From Hetaerina americana (Eukaryota; Arthropoda; Insecta; Odonata; Calopterygidae): a stretch of 64,000 nt of DNA. The stretch covers positions 4,427,848 to 4,491,847 of the forward strand of contig JAKTNV010000023.1 of NCBI GenBank assembly GCA_022747635.1, in the 5' to 3' direction. Within the stretch, counting starts at the first letter, position 1, and each line of letters opens with the position of its first letter. Both the position numbers and the translations under genes were made by a program. Below, one piece after another: positions 12,901 through 28,800 of this stretch. The notes beneath the pieces are model-generated. The model ran no database searches, was not told the origin of the DNA, and saw nothing but the letters and a program-made list of their open reading frames with translations.

Positions 12901-15900
12901 AGCCTTGAGTATAACCCCCATAAATGATTCCAAGAAGTATGAGCTTTTTTTGAGTAGTGAGAATATAGATAATTACGTAAAACACCTGGACAGAGAAAGA
13001 GAAGTGAGTATTGGATGTAATAGTGCAAGTTCAAGTAAGGACATTTGGTTGAGAGGTACTTTGATGAAAAGATAGAGCAAACCAGAGAGAAATCCAGGCC
13101 GCAAAGAAAAGTTCAGTTATGCTCCGCACAAGGTAAAAAAAAGGGATACAGTGTATTAGTGCTCCAACTACCTGGCAGGCCTAGATTTAGAGGGTTGCTT
13201 CAAATTTATCATACAAAACTGAACTTTAAGAACAGAGGTTCAAAACTTGAAGCCAAATAAAGGTGTAAAAATATAAAACATAATGTTAGTAAACTTTTTA
13301 CTAAATAAAATAAGCAATATAACATAAAATATATTTTGTTTTCAATTTTAGAACATATATTTAAAAAAAGGTATCAATTACTTTCAACAATGCTACAACA
13401 GAGAGAGATTTTAGAAAAAATTAAATATGGCAGGTAGGGCCCAAGCATTTAAATACCTATAACTGCTTGAGGGGTCAATAAAATCCCATTATTCTTGGGG
13501 TATATAACCCAGTTTCCAACTTTAGATCTGGGATGGTGGTTTACTCGTTCTTTTGATTGATACTTTTCTAAATGCTTTATTTTGAACTCCTGTCACTCAG
13601 TCTAAACAAAACGTTCCTTCATATTCATTGTTTGTCAATAACCTCCATCTATGCAAACACATTTTTAGACATCAATACATGAAACCATTATATAATTCTT
13701 TCAAGAAACTTGAGTACTTATACAATCTTTTTAATAATAAAATCTTCCAATATCCTGCTTAATACAGTCCTCACCAATAAACTTCTGAATATTCCCTATA
13801 ATAATCTCCACTTTCCTCACCTAGAACTGACTAAATCAGAGTCAATATGAATATGAACTCTACCTCATTATAAACAAAAATCAGTACATGTCTCATTTAT
13901 TTCCACATTGTTCTCCATCCCATATAAATTCCTATGTAACTTGTTGAAATCTTCATATCAAAAAATCACCTTGATGCCATCACCTTTTCAGCACCCAGCT
14001 CAGCACCTTAACACTACGTACTGTGCAAATGTTACCATCTTTTTCCTCATGATCAACCTCTTAAACACATAACCTAAACCGTGAAACCTTAATTTTCCAA
14101 TTGAACTACAAAAAATATTAATAACTTCTATCTTGCCTTCTACAGAGTTTGGATAAAAAGCATCAGAAAAATTTTCAAAAATATAGATTTATCTCAGGTA
14201 TAGCTTCAATGCTTCAAAATTCTTCCCAATAAAACCTGTGAGAGTCAAGGTACTTTTGCCAGTGACAATTTTACAGCTCAATAGCTCCCTGATAGGCATA
14301 ATATGAAAATTATTCGAGGATATGCATGCAAGCTCCTACACTGTAATACTGTTCCAGAAGATCTTCATAAACAGATACTCAACTCCATTCTTAATTGTTG
14401 GTCAACACCTGTTGGATGATTTATTAGAGATCGTTTGCAATGCCAAATTTTCTGTAATAATCATGAGCACTGTCATCTTATTAATGCCCTGGAGGTATGT
14501 CCCTTCCAAACTAAATCCGGCCGACCGTCCTTCTCCGACCGTCCTACCTCCCTATGCCCGCTCGGCCTCGGATTCGGGGTCCGGGTGGATATATAGGTGG
14601 GACGATGCCTGAGTAGGTCAGTCGATTGAGCTTTGTATAACGGAGGGGAGGTGCCTCCGGATCTCTCCGGACCATGTGACCTGAAATCATGTGCTCACAT
14701 TTCCAGGGTCTGAATTGATCACTTCATGTACAGATCTGGAAAATTGTTACTCATACTATAATGCAAATCTTGTATGTACATGTATATATAGTGCATGTAT
14801 CTGTATACCATCGTTCTCATTTTCCAATGTTTCTTTAGCTTTTTTATAGCAGAACCTCATAATTACACTACTTCAAAGGGTATAATCTGAGTGAACAGAA
14901 GTATGGTGACACTTCTTCAATCTCAATATAATGACAAATTTTATTATTGTCCATAAAAGTGTTTTAAAAATTATTTTTCTAAGTATTTACTTGTTATGCA
15001 GCTAAGGCCTAAACATGTGATATGCTATCTCCTTCATTTTACTCTAAATATTACTGGCCATATGAGATAAATTTAAAAAATGTTATTCGATCATGATTTT
15101 TTTTTAAAGGAAGAATATGTCAAGAGAAGAAAAGGGAGATAGAGAATAGGCATAGTAAAGTAAATGGAAGGGGGAAGATGAACAATAGCCTTTTGTAATC
15201 CAAAGCTTTATCTTGTTTTTTCAAAAAGGTACAGAAAGCATCATTTAATCATTCTTCATTCTCTCTAAACATTTACGTCAAGATAAAACACCTTATAATA
15301 AAAATATATGCATGAATATTGACATTTATACAATAATTATGAAATATCAGAGACACATTTAGCTAAAGGTGTTATCCTGAAAACTCCAAAAGTATATACA
15401 AATGTATTTTTAGAGTAATGGTAACTGGATGCATTCAGATGATAATGTCACTTCTGAGATTACTACAGACTAATTAATTAAATTATTAATTTAATACCAA
15501 CAGTGTTCCTCATAGGTGCTAGTCAGAATACTATGGATTTTGAAAATTTTTTAGTTGTCCTAACACAAATAAGTAATGGATAGGTTTCTTAGTTAGCACA
15601 AACAGTTGCTTTTTATTAATTATGGTTACATTTCTTTGATTAGCATCTTATTGGTTATCTAATGTAATTTAAACTTTGTGTGATTAGTCTCAAGTTTTTT
15701 CAGTATACAATACATATATATATATATATGCATGTTGATACATTAGGTTATTTTTATTATATTTCTTTTTTCAGATTACCACTCAATATTGGATTCTGAT
15801 ATCTTCTTGCATGACACTGCTCTGATTATTCTAGGCACTAAAATAATGGGAGGCTTTTCTTGCAAATATGGTGAGTATGCAGTAAGAGATTTTTTTGTTC

Positions 15901-18900
15901 AAGAATATGATAAGAGGTTTTTTCTGATAATTTTCTCCTTCTTTATTTATAATTATATATTTTTCCTTCCATTATTTCAGGCAATAGCTCATATTACTCT
16001 CACCAGATTGAAGTATTACACTACTTCCTTGAGGAAAAACCTACAGAAATTGGATTTCCCCTAAGTTTTCAGATGGTTAGTATTTGCATCATGCAGAATA
16101 GACAATAAATATAACAAACCTAATCATTTTTCTTTTATTCAATTTTTTGTATCTATGCATGAAACATGTGGCTAATGCAGACCTTAATTTAAGGACTGCT
16201 CTAAATATATGGGAAGTATTTTCTTGTCAAATACTGCTATCAAGTTCTTGAAAATAGATTAAATATACTGTCACACCTTCATTATTTTTTAAAGTATTTT
16301 CACCCATTTTTTTACAGAGCTACTTATTACTATAGGTAATCTATTTGTTAACATAAGATTTGGATGGAGCCCTCAAATAAATTTTCTGTTAAACGAAACC
16401 CAATATTCTACTCAAAAACCAGGCTCTCTTCAATTCCATATACTTTCTCCGTCTCTCAATCCCATCCAACATCCCTATTCCATTTCTTATCTCTCCTTGT
16501 TTGCCCAATGTTCTCCCCTCTTTTAGTCTTCTCAAGAACATTGCTAACCAATGTGCTCTTCTTGCATAGTTTCTACATCTTTATTATATCTCCTAATAAT
16601 CCCTTCTTCTTATCTAACATATCTAGCCTTTCCTCATTTGCTTTCTTTTTGTCTATTTGACCTTTTGATCCTCTCCCACATGCACATTTCAAAATCCTCC
16701 AATAAATGTCTGTCATCCTGCTTCATTGGCTATTTCCCCACCATACATAGCTAGCTTTCATATTAAATTTTAAAGGAGCCCTTTTTTACATCCTTGTTCA
16801 ACATCCTTGCCAGCAATTCTCTCCTACTTGTGAAGACCTTTTGGCTTAACTGAATTCTTCTCCTTAGGCCCAAACAATATTAATGATTATAGTCTAAAAA
16901 ATATTCAATTTAGGTACACTCTTCCACCTGCTCTAATTTTTGTCTCCCTTTTTTAATTTTTACCTTAGTCTTTGTCTTTCTGGAAAATTATAAACACTTC
17001 ATTTAATTTTTATTGAATGACATATAATTCCTATCAACTTAATTTCTAACTCAATCGTCACTACTTACAACTTTAGGCTGATTGATAAATTATAGCTTGG
17101 CCACAAGTAAACCTAATTTTGCAAATTCCTTACTGATTTACATTTCTATTTCCAGGCATTTCCATGTCTGTTTAACTGTTTACTGCAAATAATCCTTGTA
17201 CAGCTCCAAAAACAATGAGCAACCCTTCCTAAATCCTCTTTCTAATAGAACCTATTTAGAATCTCCATTCCCTACTTGCTTGCACTTGAGCAGTCTAAAG
17301 TATGTAAAGCTAATGCCTCCTATCCCTCTAATTTATTCCCACTTTCTGCAATATATTTGTAACCTTTTCCCTTCTCTTTCAAATGCCTAGTCAAGTCTAA
17401 GAACATGCCAATATTTCCTGATGATATTCTATAACCCTCTCTACATATTATAAGTATCTTGGCTGGGTTCTTCTCACATAAATGATATTAATTAATCCAT
17501 AAAAACTCTTTCTCTCACATTTTCTGAAATTTTTAAGTAGTTCTGCATTCATATTATCAGCTCCCATGGCCTTATTTGATTTAATTTGCCTTAATGCCCT
17601 TTTAAACTTATCATAAAATAAAATTGTACCTAAGATATCTTCAGTTATGTCATATTCTCTTTCTTTGTCTGATCTTACTGGCCTTATTTTTTTAACACAC
17701 ATATTTTCTATACATTGCTTCCATCTTTCCTAGATATTTTCTGTTTCCATTGCTATCATTCCCTATATATCCCTAGTTGTTTACCCAGATTTTACCTTCA
17801 TACTTCATGAATGGAATGATTTAAGGCATCACTTTGTTGAATCAATTCATATCAGAGAAGAAAATACTTCATTCATCCATGTAAATATTATTATACATGG
17901 CTAAGGTTTTAAATTAAAAGGTGAACGATGATGAGATTATTAATTGAACCTGGAGATAACTTTGTAAGCCAAAACCTATGTCATGCATAATCAAATATAT
18001 ATGGAAGAAGGAAGTATTTTCTTTTCCAATTCTTACTTCTAGAGAGTATTATAACCTTCTTGAATAGTCCACCCATTTCACCCTTTTTCTATTAACTTTC
18101 CATACCCTAACAATTTTTTCACCATAATTCTTTTTCTCTATTGGTTATTTATCTAATTTTTTATTAACCCCCTTATTCTTTATTCTACCATACTCAGTGT
18201 TTATATTATTCCATTTTCTTTCTACATTTTTCTGATTAATCATCATATCTGTTGTCTATAATTCCCTTGTTCTTTTTCTTTTGATAATTCCTATCTTTTT
18301 TATGATCTTCATTATCTTTTCATGCATTCTCATTATTTTTTAATGCTATTCAGCTCCTTTACTAATATTTTTTGTACAGTCTGCTCAAATTCCTTCCTTG
18401 TAAATCTGATTATTGCTCCTACCCTGTCCTTTATAAGCTGCCTCACATGTCTTATATTTTTCAACCTGATTTTAACCTTCACAATTATTTATTTGTGATC
18501 AGAGTAAGCATCGAATCCAAGGAAATTGTGTGAATTGATAATGCTATTCCTTAATCCCTGCCTAACCAATACAATCCAACTGATACCTTTCTGAGTCATC
18601 TGGCATATTCCATGCGGAACTCAGTCTTTTTTTTGTGTAAATCCAATTTTGGGCAATGATTACCCTGTAGAACTCAATTGAATTCACTTTGCGATCATTT
18701 ATTTTTACCCAAATCATAATCTCCCATCTAATCACCTTCTTTTCCTTTGACTACTGTTGCATTCCCGTTCCTCATCACCATCGGACAATACCTGTAGGAG
18801 CAAACAAAATTAAGTTTTCTCATTGGCCATATATCATTTCCACTTCTTACTATCTATTATTGCTTGATTGCATGTTTATCTGAGCAATGACCAATTTTAT

Positions 18901-21900
18901 CAGTTCTGCTTTTATTTTGATTGGTAATATTTTATATATTGCTTGCTCTACCTTAGCTACACATTTCCTTACGTTTTATTCAATATCATTGCCATCATTT
19001 CCTGACCCCCAACCCCACCAATGTATATTACTCCACAATAATCATTAAAATATTCCCCACTATCCTCCCATCTTACCTCACATAAAATTATAATATTTAT
19101 ACATGGGAAGGTCCAAAAGCACCTGGCCTGATCTAGAGGTATTGGTAGTTGTTTAAAAGTATTATCATATTAGAAAGTATGTAATCTATAAATCACGTTT
19201 CAAGATTGAAGATACTAAGTTTCTTAATGTTTGTTTGGCAGCCATCAATAATGAATGTTTTCAGTGAATTTGTGAATATGGAGAAAATTTGTCATCATTA
19301 TGTGGTACAATACTTTTATTTAAAGGCCTCAGCCCAACCAATATAAAAGCTGAACTGAATTCTATTCTGGGCAAGTCTGCTCATTTATTTATGACAGTTA
19401 AATGTTAGGTGGCAGAGTTTAAACAAGGTCATATGAGCTGTCAAGACAAGCATCACATTGGTCAAACAAGTGAGGTGATGACTCTAGAAACGGTGAAAAA
19501 AATCCATTTAGTATTACTTGATGATCGTTGAATGAAAGCATGTTAGCTAGCAGACTTAGTAGGCATTTCAAAAAATGTGGTACATTGCATATTAACTGAA
19601 AATTTGAACATGAGAAAGCTGTGTGCAAGATGGCTACCGTATTTGCTCACACTCAAGCAAACTAGTATCGTGAAGATGTTTTAATGGAAAGTTTTTTCAC
19701 GTGGTTAGCGGCCATGACATCATTGGTGGGAGTGACGCATAAAATGAAAGAATGGCATTTGGTTCATGAGTTTTTATTTAACCCTTTTCAAACAAGGAGA
19801 TTCATGCAAAGGGCAGTAGGGACGAATGAGCAGGACAAGGTTGAGCATCTCTGGTGTGGTTGTAGGTTTGACCAACAGACTAAGAGGCAGTGTAATGTGA
19901 GAGGAATAGGGAAAGGAATGATAACTTCTTCAGGATCATCTTGCTTTAAAAGGCATCAAGATAATACGGGGATTGCTCCTTCTAGGAAAGGGTGGATGAC
20001 TTCATAGTACCTACATTGTAGCAAAAAGGATGGAATTCGATAGCAGAAACTGACTTGTATGCTAAGGGATCCTCCTCCTTGGGAAAGATGATTGTTAGTG
20101 GGAGTTTCTGAGTAACCCGTACTGCATCACCATATATTGCCTTGTTTGCCGGGGGGTACTTCTCCTTGGGAGAGATAATCATTACAAAGGGTTTCCAAGA
20201 AACCCACACTACAGTTTAGCAAAGTTTTCCAGCAACAAAGCAGAATATTTGAACCGTTTCATAACCATGGAAGATACACGGGTCCATTACTTCACACTTA
20301 AGACAAAAGAACAATCATAACAATGGAGTCAAAGGGAAGAACAACCTCCAAAGAAGACAAAGACCATTTCATCTGCAGGTAAGGTCATGGTATCGGTTTT
20401 TTGAGATGCGCACGGTATAATGTTCATTGACTATCTTGAAAAAGGAAAAGTATCAACGGCAAGTATTATGCAAACTTATTGCATCATTTGAGCAAAGAAA
20501 TCAAGCAAAAGCGGGCACATTTGGCCATGAATTCATTGAAACAATGCACCAGCTCATAAATTCCTAATTGCAATGACCAAAATTGAACTTTGAATTGCTA
20601 CCTCATGTTCTCTTTTTGCCAGCTTTAGCCCCCTTGGATTAACTTCTGTTCACAAACTTGAAAAAAATGGCTCGGTTGTCAAAGATTTTCCAACCATGAA
20701 GAAGTGATCCCGGCAGTTAATGGCTATTTAGAGAAAAAAAGACAGTCATTATAAAAATGGGTATGACACTTATTGATCATTGCTGGGAAAAGTTTATAAA
20801 GCTGAAAGAAGATTATGTTGAAAAATAAATGCATCTTTTCCAAAAAATTTCTGTTTTTTGTTGGGTCGTGTACTTTAGTGATTACCCTCATATTTCCAAT
20901 GCCTATGTCTTGCTCTATATTCTCTAATTATTCTATCATCAACATTGTCCTAACTTTCCGAGTTCCTATCATAATTAATTTTGTCTTTTTGTATTGTCTG
21001 TAGCTCTTGGTATTGCTTTCCAAGGCTTTTTTTGAGATATCAACTGTGGATTCCTTGCCTTTCCGGCAATACATGGCCAACTGAGTAGAGTCCTGTAGCT
21101 GATATGACTCTTTTCTTCGGTACCATCCTTCATAAAAGCCTTAAGAATCATAATTTTCCATTTCCATTTCCAGGGATATTCCATTGACCTTCTCAAGAAT
21201 ATTTTAGTTTTTTTTAAGTGACACCATCAATAGCCTTTAAACCAGGGTCAAATAGCTTGCAGCCATCAGCCATCTCATTAAAGAACAGAGGCTGAGTTCA
21301 GCACCTTTTGTCTGGCTCTTAACCTTCATCCTATCTAGCGTGGATGATCCTACCAGGAATAATTATCATTGCTCCCACCAGCACAGGTCAATGGGTCATT
21401 GGAATGCACAAACCCTTCTACCATGTCTAGTCCATTAAAGGATTTGCTTACCATGATATTCTACTAGTAGTAGATAGTGACATTAAAATATATGTTTGAT
21501 ATTTTATTACCCTTTTGTTGATTACTTAACTAAAATATTTTATTGAAATACTAAATGTAAGACTAGCTACCTCACAGAAATTTTTATTACATATGTATTA
21601 ATTTTTCCTGAAATATTCTCTCACTCAAAGGATAATTCATCCAGGTACATCAATTGTGTCTTTGACCCATCGAGGAAAACACTTCTGAAGTATGAATTCA
21701 AAGCTCATTTTAACAGAATTTTTTTAACTTATAATTTTGATATAGCTAGACAGATTGAAGGTTAATGAAAATTTTTAATGTGATTACCAACTCATTCTTC
21801 TTTTCAATATTTTAAGTTCATTAAATCATAGAATCATCTTTCAATTTTTCATAGTATGTTTATGAGAACTGGTTAAAGAAATTATCAATATACTTTTTAA

Positions 21901-24900
21901 AGGGTCTGTATGGATGATGCCTAATATTTTAATAGTTCACATAAAAAACCATTGAGAGTCATTTTAGAATACTTTATTTTCTTTTAATCTTATTTAATGT
22001 TGCCAAATCTATTTTATAAAAGTCTGTTCATAATCTGAAATCTCCTACATCACTTCTATCCTTCCTCCCGCCTTTGAGTTTCAATAATCCATCATTACAA
22101 AATATTTCTTTCCAGAAGCACTTATAATTAATTGAATTCTCCCACTTTTCATATTCTGTATCTACATTTCCCTGTATAATTGGTTGGTGGCAAACCTGAA
22201 TAATTTTGAAGCCAATTGGTCTAGAATTAATTTTTACCAATATCATTCAATCAGTCCCTTGCTCCATCTTTACCACAATTCTTCATTTCTTTTTGTGTAA
22301 TATTATTCCCATCCATCCCTTTCCTTCTTTCTTCTTCTTCAATCATATCAAGCTCTACAAGTAAAACTGTAATAATTTCCACGATCTATCCACCTCATCT
22401 CTTGAAGAACCTCATCTCATAGAGCTCTTAAATTTTATCAATATTGTGAATCTAAACCTAATTTAATTGGAGTAGAGTAGTAAGGTAGAGTGCGACTATT
22501 TATATATTGACTGTTATCAAATGTTTTAAGATTTTTCAAGATAAATTAATTTTTAAACTAAATGGTGAATATTTTATGGGAAAAAGTTCTTGGTTATATT
22601 ATATTGTACCATATTTTTGTGTCCTCTTATAAATTTTAAAATTATGACAATAAAATTATGATTGACATTTTAATTTGGAGGAATGGTAAATGAATATATT
22701 TGTCTGGTCTTTGGATTTCTCTTACTATTGGGATAAAATTTATTAATATGACTTTAATTACAGTGTTATGTGCCTTTAGAAATAATAATATAGGCATTTT
22801 GCATTGATGGTTACCATATTTTTTCTGTTATAGCTGATGGGATTCTTGTATTTCCCAATCAAGAAACTGGCTATTAGTAAGGACTTCTTGAGTCTAGCAT
22901 TCTACAAATTTGAAACCCTGTTGATGGAACATGCAAATGATGTGGAAATGCTGCAGATCTTTTTGTCTATCCTTGAAGGTTAGTTGTTGATAAAATTTTT
23001 GTATGTCAATCTTGCTTATTATAGGGCTACATTATAAATAATACTTAGAGACCATTGTGCTCTTAAAGTTATGACAAGAATTTGAAACTAGCTAATTGAT
23101 TATTTGTGACCCCTCAAAAAAATTAATATTTTTCAGTAATTTGAAATTGAATAAATTGATATTTATGTCTATAATAGTGGCAAATAATACCACAAAATCT
23201 TGTTAGTGTTAGGAGACAATATACACTCATTTCTTGCATAATATTGCGTTCCAATTCTATATTTTTGCCTTTGAAAATTCATTCCAAAATGATCATTTTC
23301 TCTTTCTGTAAGAAATAAACATGATATATAACTCTAAATTTCCCATTTATCTACTTCTCTGATTCAGTTAGAATGACATTTGGAAGATTCTACATCCTTT
23401 TTATATAATGCATTGTATCTGATTAACTTTTAGATATAATTTCATGACTATTTACATGGGTAGGTACTTCATTATCATAGGATATTATCACTAAAAAACC
23501 TGAGTAACTTTATGAAAAACTATCAAATTAGGTTGATTATAAAAGAAAAAACACTGATTAATAAAAAAGGTTATGTTTCTCAATCATTCCTGGTGATAGT
23601 ATTATAATACTTTCAAATCTGAAAAAGCAGACCAAGATGTATCTATTTGCTGTATAAATTGGACATAAAGTCACAAAAAAGAAAGGCAGCGGAGCAATAA
23701 ATAAATTAGAAGGTGTGTCTGTACTTCTGTGCACTAATGTTTATTTTAGCCATACATTTTAGTGCTACAATGCAAAAACTTGAACTCTGAGGGAGATAAT
23801 AGCTTATCATTTGTTGAATTAAAAGAATTCACTATTGGCATGGTTTCTTTCTAAAGGTATGAAATGGATTGGGCTCTATAACCCATTTGCTAAAGTATTA
23901 AGATGTAATATAATGATTTATTTATTATTTCTGAGAGAAATATAAAGTGCTTAGGGAGAAAATAGAAGTGTTTTTTAAAGAAATGAAGACAGTAAAAAAC
24001 TGATAACTCATTTCTAATAAAATGATTCAGAGTGGAATATAAAACACATATTCTCATTGTTATAGTTACATTCCATGGTTATACTAATTTTAAGATTCAC
24101 CTACATAAAGCCTAAGCATTAAGCATAATACCTAAGCATTCACCTGCATAAATTTTATATAGATCTAATGGAATTAAAGTGCCATCAATCAAATTGTAAC
24201 AAAACTTTTTGTAACTTAACAACCGACATGTAAATTGTAACTTAACAACTGACCTGTAAATTGTAACTTAAAAACTGACCTGTAAATTGTAACTTAACAA
24301 CTGACATGAAATTATGTCTATGGTATATTTCTCATATAATTATTCAGCAGCAAAAATTTAATGTTTCTATACAATGATGGTGAAATTAATGCCTGGGAGA
24401 AAAAGCAGCTGCAAATTGCTTTATCATAACTGAAAATTACAAAAAAACTTGGACAATTTTTTAAAATTCTTTTTTGATATTTAAATATTTTAGCGCCCTG
24501 AAATCTAATATTAGAATGTTTGGCACGGGATAAATACACAGCAGACAAATGGTGACCTAAAAATGACCCTACCAATGATCAAACAATGTAATCCTTATTC
24601 TTAATTTTCAGTGGAAAAAATGACATCTTAAATGTCCACTTGGATGACAATTTTAATTAATGGCAAAGCTTTCCAGGGAAGGGGAGATTAGGTTAGCGAG
24701 AGGAAATTAAATGACCTGACAAAGTCGTTGGGGAAATATAAGAAGCAACAACAAAACCTATCTCTTCTACCCTTTATCTCTCCAATTTTTTGACGTGATC
24801 TCCCCTGCCATAGCCCAATAGGGTTATATTTCATTTTCAAAATCACTGGTAAAGAGATGCCATTCCAATTTGTGCAGGAGATTCAATCTGTAATTTAATT

Positions 24901-25822
24901 TTTACTCCTATAATTATTTCCTGCTGCAGATTTACGGTCTTATTGACATATCCTTTAATATTTCGGATGTGCTCCTAAGTCCATAATGACAACGTTTTAC
25001 AAATCTAGCTCCTTTATGCTGCACGTAGTTCTATTCGGCAATCAATTCAACTTTGTGAGTATCTCATATACTTGCAGCATATTCTGAATGATGTGTAACC
25101 AGCAAAAGGTAACATTTTTTTTGATCTTTTTATCATATTTACCATAAACTGTTCAAAAAAATCCCCACTTTTTGCTAGTCCTTATATATGCAATGCCTAG
25201 GCATTTCATTGTGCGGCAAAATCAATTTTGGTTTTCACAAAATATTTTGCATTTTTGACTGAATTGATCATTTTTCCAAGAAATTCATCACTAAAAATTT
25301 TTCAAGTTTAATTACAATAATCAAGTGCCATATGCTTGTAGTTTTCTGGGTTTTTTACTAAGAAGTACTTTGTCAAAGTCCTTGAAATCTAAAAAAACTT
25401 CATTCATTAGAGCATTATTCTCTCCCCTGATAAGAATACCATGAACATAGTGCAAGTTGTGACTTGTGGGATCTATCCTTTTAGAAAAATTGCTGATTTT
25501 TTATTGATAACTCCTGGTTATCGAGGTGTCTCACATTTGAACTAACAATTTTATGTTCCATTATCTTGGACAAAATGGAAAAGAGGGAAAGAAGTCTAAT
25601 TGCTTAGTTTGTCCTTGAAATATTGCTTGGTCTCTGTTTTTAAATATTGGTGTTCCATTAGGTAGGTTTATACAAAATTAAGATTAAAAAATAAATAGGA
25701 CAAAACCATTGATTACATAATGCCATTTATTTTTAATAATATTTTTATCAAGTAATATCCCATCAATTTTAGAAATTTGATAGCATATTTTAATAAAGTT
25801 GGTAAATTTCATATTTATTTGG

Positions 25823-25885
<63 letters not shown>

Positions 25886-28800
25886 GAGAATTCATTCCAT
25901 CATAGAGTCCTCAGGTTTATTATTATTGGCAATCATTGGATAACGGGATCATTGCTGATCAAGGCCATACAAGGGTAAATTGACATTTGCATTTGGTAAA
26001 ATAATTTAAAACCCTAAGCATTCTAAATTTCAGCTATTTTGAAAAATCCATGACCATATTAAATCTTGATATGTATGGATTTACTGCATCTGAATGATAT
26101 GTTTTCATGTTGTATTTCTGGGTATAATCCTCAGTAGGTGCAGATAATAAGGCTTCTATTGCAGTGTATATTTAGTCTAAATGATAATTTGATTCTTGAA
26201 CTTAAAACTTAGATGCTGATTATTAATTGTTTCAAGAGAAGGAAGAAACATTCTTCAAAAATTATCAATATATGCTTGAAAATTTTTTAATTAAATAATT
26301 AGTATGGATAAAACTGTTTAAATTGTCAACAACTCAGGCACTGCAAAAATAAATGCATAAATGAATTTTTAGTTGACCCACATGATTGGTCAAGAATAAT
26401 TTTTCTTCTTTTACATATGGTAGAAAGTTATATTTTAGGTGGTCTTTTAACTTTTATTGATCACAGTTACGAGTTAAAATCTATTATTCACTTTGATAGA
26501 ACGTTCAATTTATGCTTAAATTATAAAATGCCCCCAGCTTATTATTTGCTAAGTCAATGAAACTATTTTACATGTGAGACTATTAATGAAATAACTTATT
26601 TTCTAAATTATTTAGGTGTAGCAATAAAGGCTGAGAAAAATCCATCAGTTCAAGAAGTAGTCATAAAACATTCTGAATTCTATCTGAAGAAATTACACCA
26701 CAAAATACTGGAAAGAAAGCTTTCTTCATCAATGGCGGTAAAAGTTTTCCGATTGCTGGGTTGTCTAATAAAGGTATTTATTTTTCTTTGGGTTCACTAT
26801 TTTAGTGTAATATATCAGACTATTTACATTGAATTGAGTTTTATAGATAAAATAACAAGTAATCAAATAACTTGAGATTCATAATTATCATAATTTAAGA
26901 GTTCAAAGAGCAGTACTCAAATTTGGCTCCTACTTTATTTGTGGATACAGTAGCTTTGTAGCATCAAAAAGATGTGTTGGTGTTGGGACATAGCTTTGCT
27001 GCACAACCAGCCTACTAAGGTTGTTAATATCCTTCATCTCTATATTTCTTGGGCTGCAAATTATTGTTACTTAGAACTTGCTTAGACTTTTAATATATCT
27101 TTTTTGCTGATTAGTATTTTATGTTGTTTTGAGTATTTGAAAATTAATTGCTTAGAATTTAATGTCAAATCATCACCTGAATGACTTAGACTTTACCTGC
27201 CATCTGTAGCAGCACTTCAGGAATTAAAGCAGAAAGTTTTTTCTTATGTCAAAATGTGGATGCTTATATTTTCTGCCTGGTTGTATCTACATTCCACATG
27301 TCTTATTATTTGGAACTTATCAAAAAAATTTGTAAGAGTAAGAAAAAAAGAGGATATTAAGAATAACTTTTAAAGTGGAAATAAATTCCAAACATCATCA
27401 TCAGTATTTCAATTTCCTAAGATTACTTTACTGCAGCCCTCCATTCTTCCCTATTTAGTGTTGATTTCTTCACCCTCTGATAGGTTCCCTGTTTTAGGTT
27501 ATTAATTAGCCCTATGTATTTGTCTCTTTGCCTTCCTCGAGGGACCTCTCCTTCAATATTTCCTTCTTTTATGTTTCACACAAATCCATTGTGCCTCAAG
27601 ATATATCCAATTCATCTAATTCTTCTTTACCGTAGAGCTCTCCATATGGCCATTTCCCCTTCCACTCTTCTATATACTTCATCATTCCTCACTTTGTCTG
27701 TCCATTCAATCTTCAGCATTCTCTCCCAGTGCCATGTTTCAAATGCTCCTCTTCTTTGTTGGTTCAGTTTTCCAAAAATTCCATGTCTCCTTTCTGTGGA
27801 GTGCAATGCTCCATACGAGCATTTTGACAAATTACTTCCTTGTTTACAATCTTATGTTCTTTGAACATAGTATTTGCCTCTTCTCCATGAACATTTTTGC
27901 ATGGGCTATCCTTCACTTGATGTCGATTGAGCTTATTCCATCCCAAGTTATACTGCTGCCCAAGTAGATGAAGGATTTTCCTTGCTCTAGTTTCACACCT
28001 TGAATTTTGACAAGCATTCAGCTTCTCTCTTCCACACACAAGGATTTTTGGTTGCTTCTTGTTGATGCTCATATTATATTCCTACAGTCCTTGGTCAATT
28101 GTGTTAAGTTTTGCTTGCAGGTCCTCTTGTGTCTCTGGTACTACTGCAATGTCATCTGCATAGTACAGCATATTAATTTCTTCACAATTTACATTGCTTC
28201 CTTAATATGTTGAATAGTGCTGGTGAAAGGTTGTATCCTTGTTAAACTCCTTTATTTTTTGGCTTCTATTTTCCTTCTGTTTTTCATTTTCATGGTTGTT
28301 ACCTGATTATTGCAGAGGTGATTGATTATTCTTCTGTTGTTGTAGTCTATTCTAAGTGCTTCAAGTATCTTGAACATTTTGTTTCAATTGACATGGTCAA
28401 AGCCCTTTTCCAAGTTCACGAATGTCACATATAATGGCTTGTATACATGGATCAATTTTTTGGTCAGCAGCCTCAAGCTGAGTATTGCCTCTCTTGCTCC
28501 TCAGAATTGGTTTTTTTGAGAGACTTTCTTCTACCTTTCCTTTTATTCGTCATCTGATTATCCGAGTAAGTATTTTCAAAGATTATATGGAAAGTCAGGC
28601 TCAATGTTCTGAGTGCTTCGCACTTATCTGTTCTAGGTTTCTTTGGCATTGCAATCATTACACTCTCACTCCATCATTTCAAATAGTCTATCCTTTACGT
28701 TGGCCCCAGATGTGTTCATCCTCTGTCAGTATCTATATATTAGCATCTTAGATATTATGGAATTGTGTTCTTCTAACTCTGAATTGTGTCCTCACATTTT

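Noticed and set aside
19684..20007. 107-codon + strand ORF as a gene
   Set aside because: It lies in the tandem-repeat block inserted in a broken mariner and matches no family.
24211..24312. CRISPR-like array
   Set aside because: Units are directly adjacent 26-bp repeats without spacers, in an animal intron.
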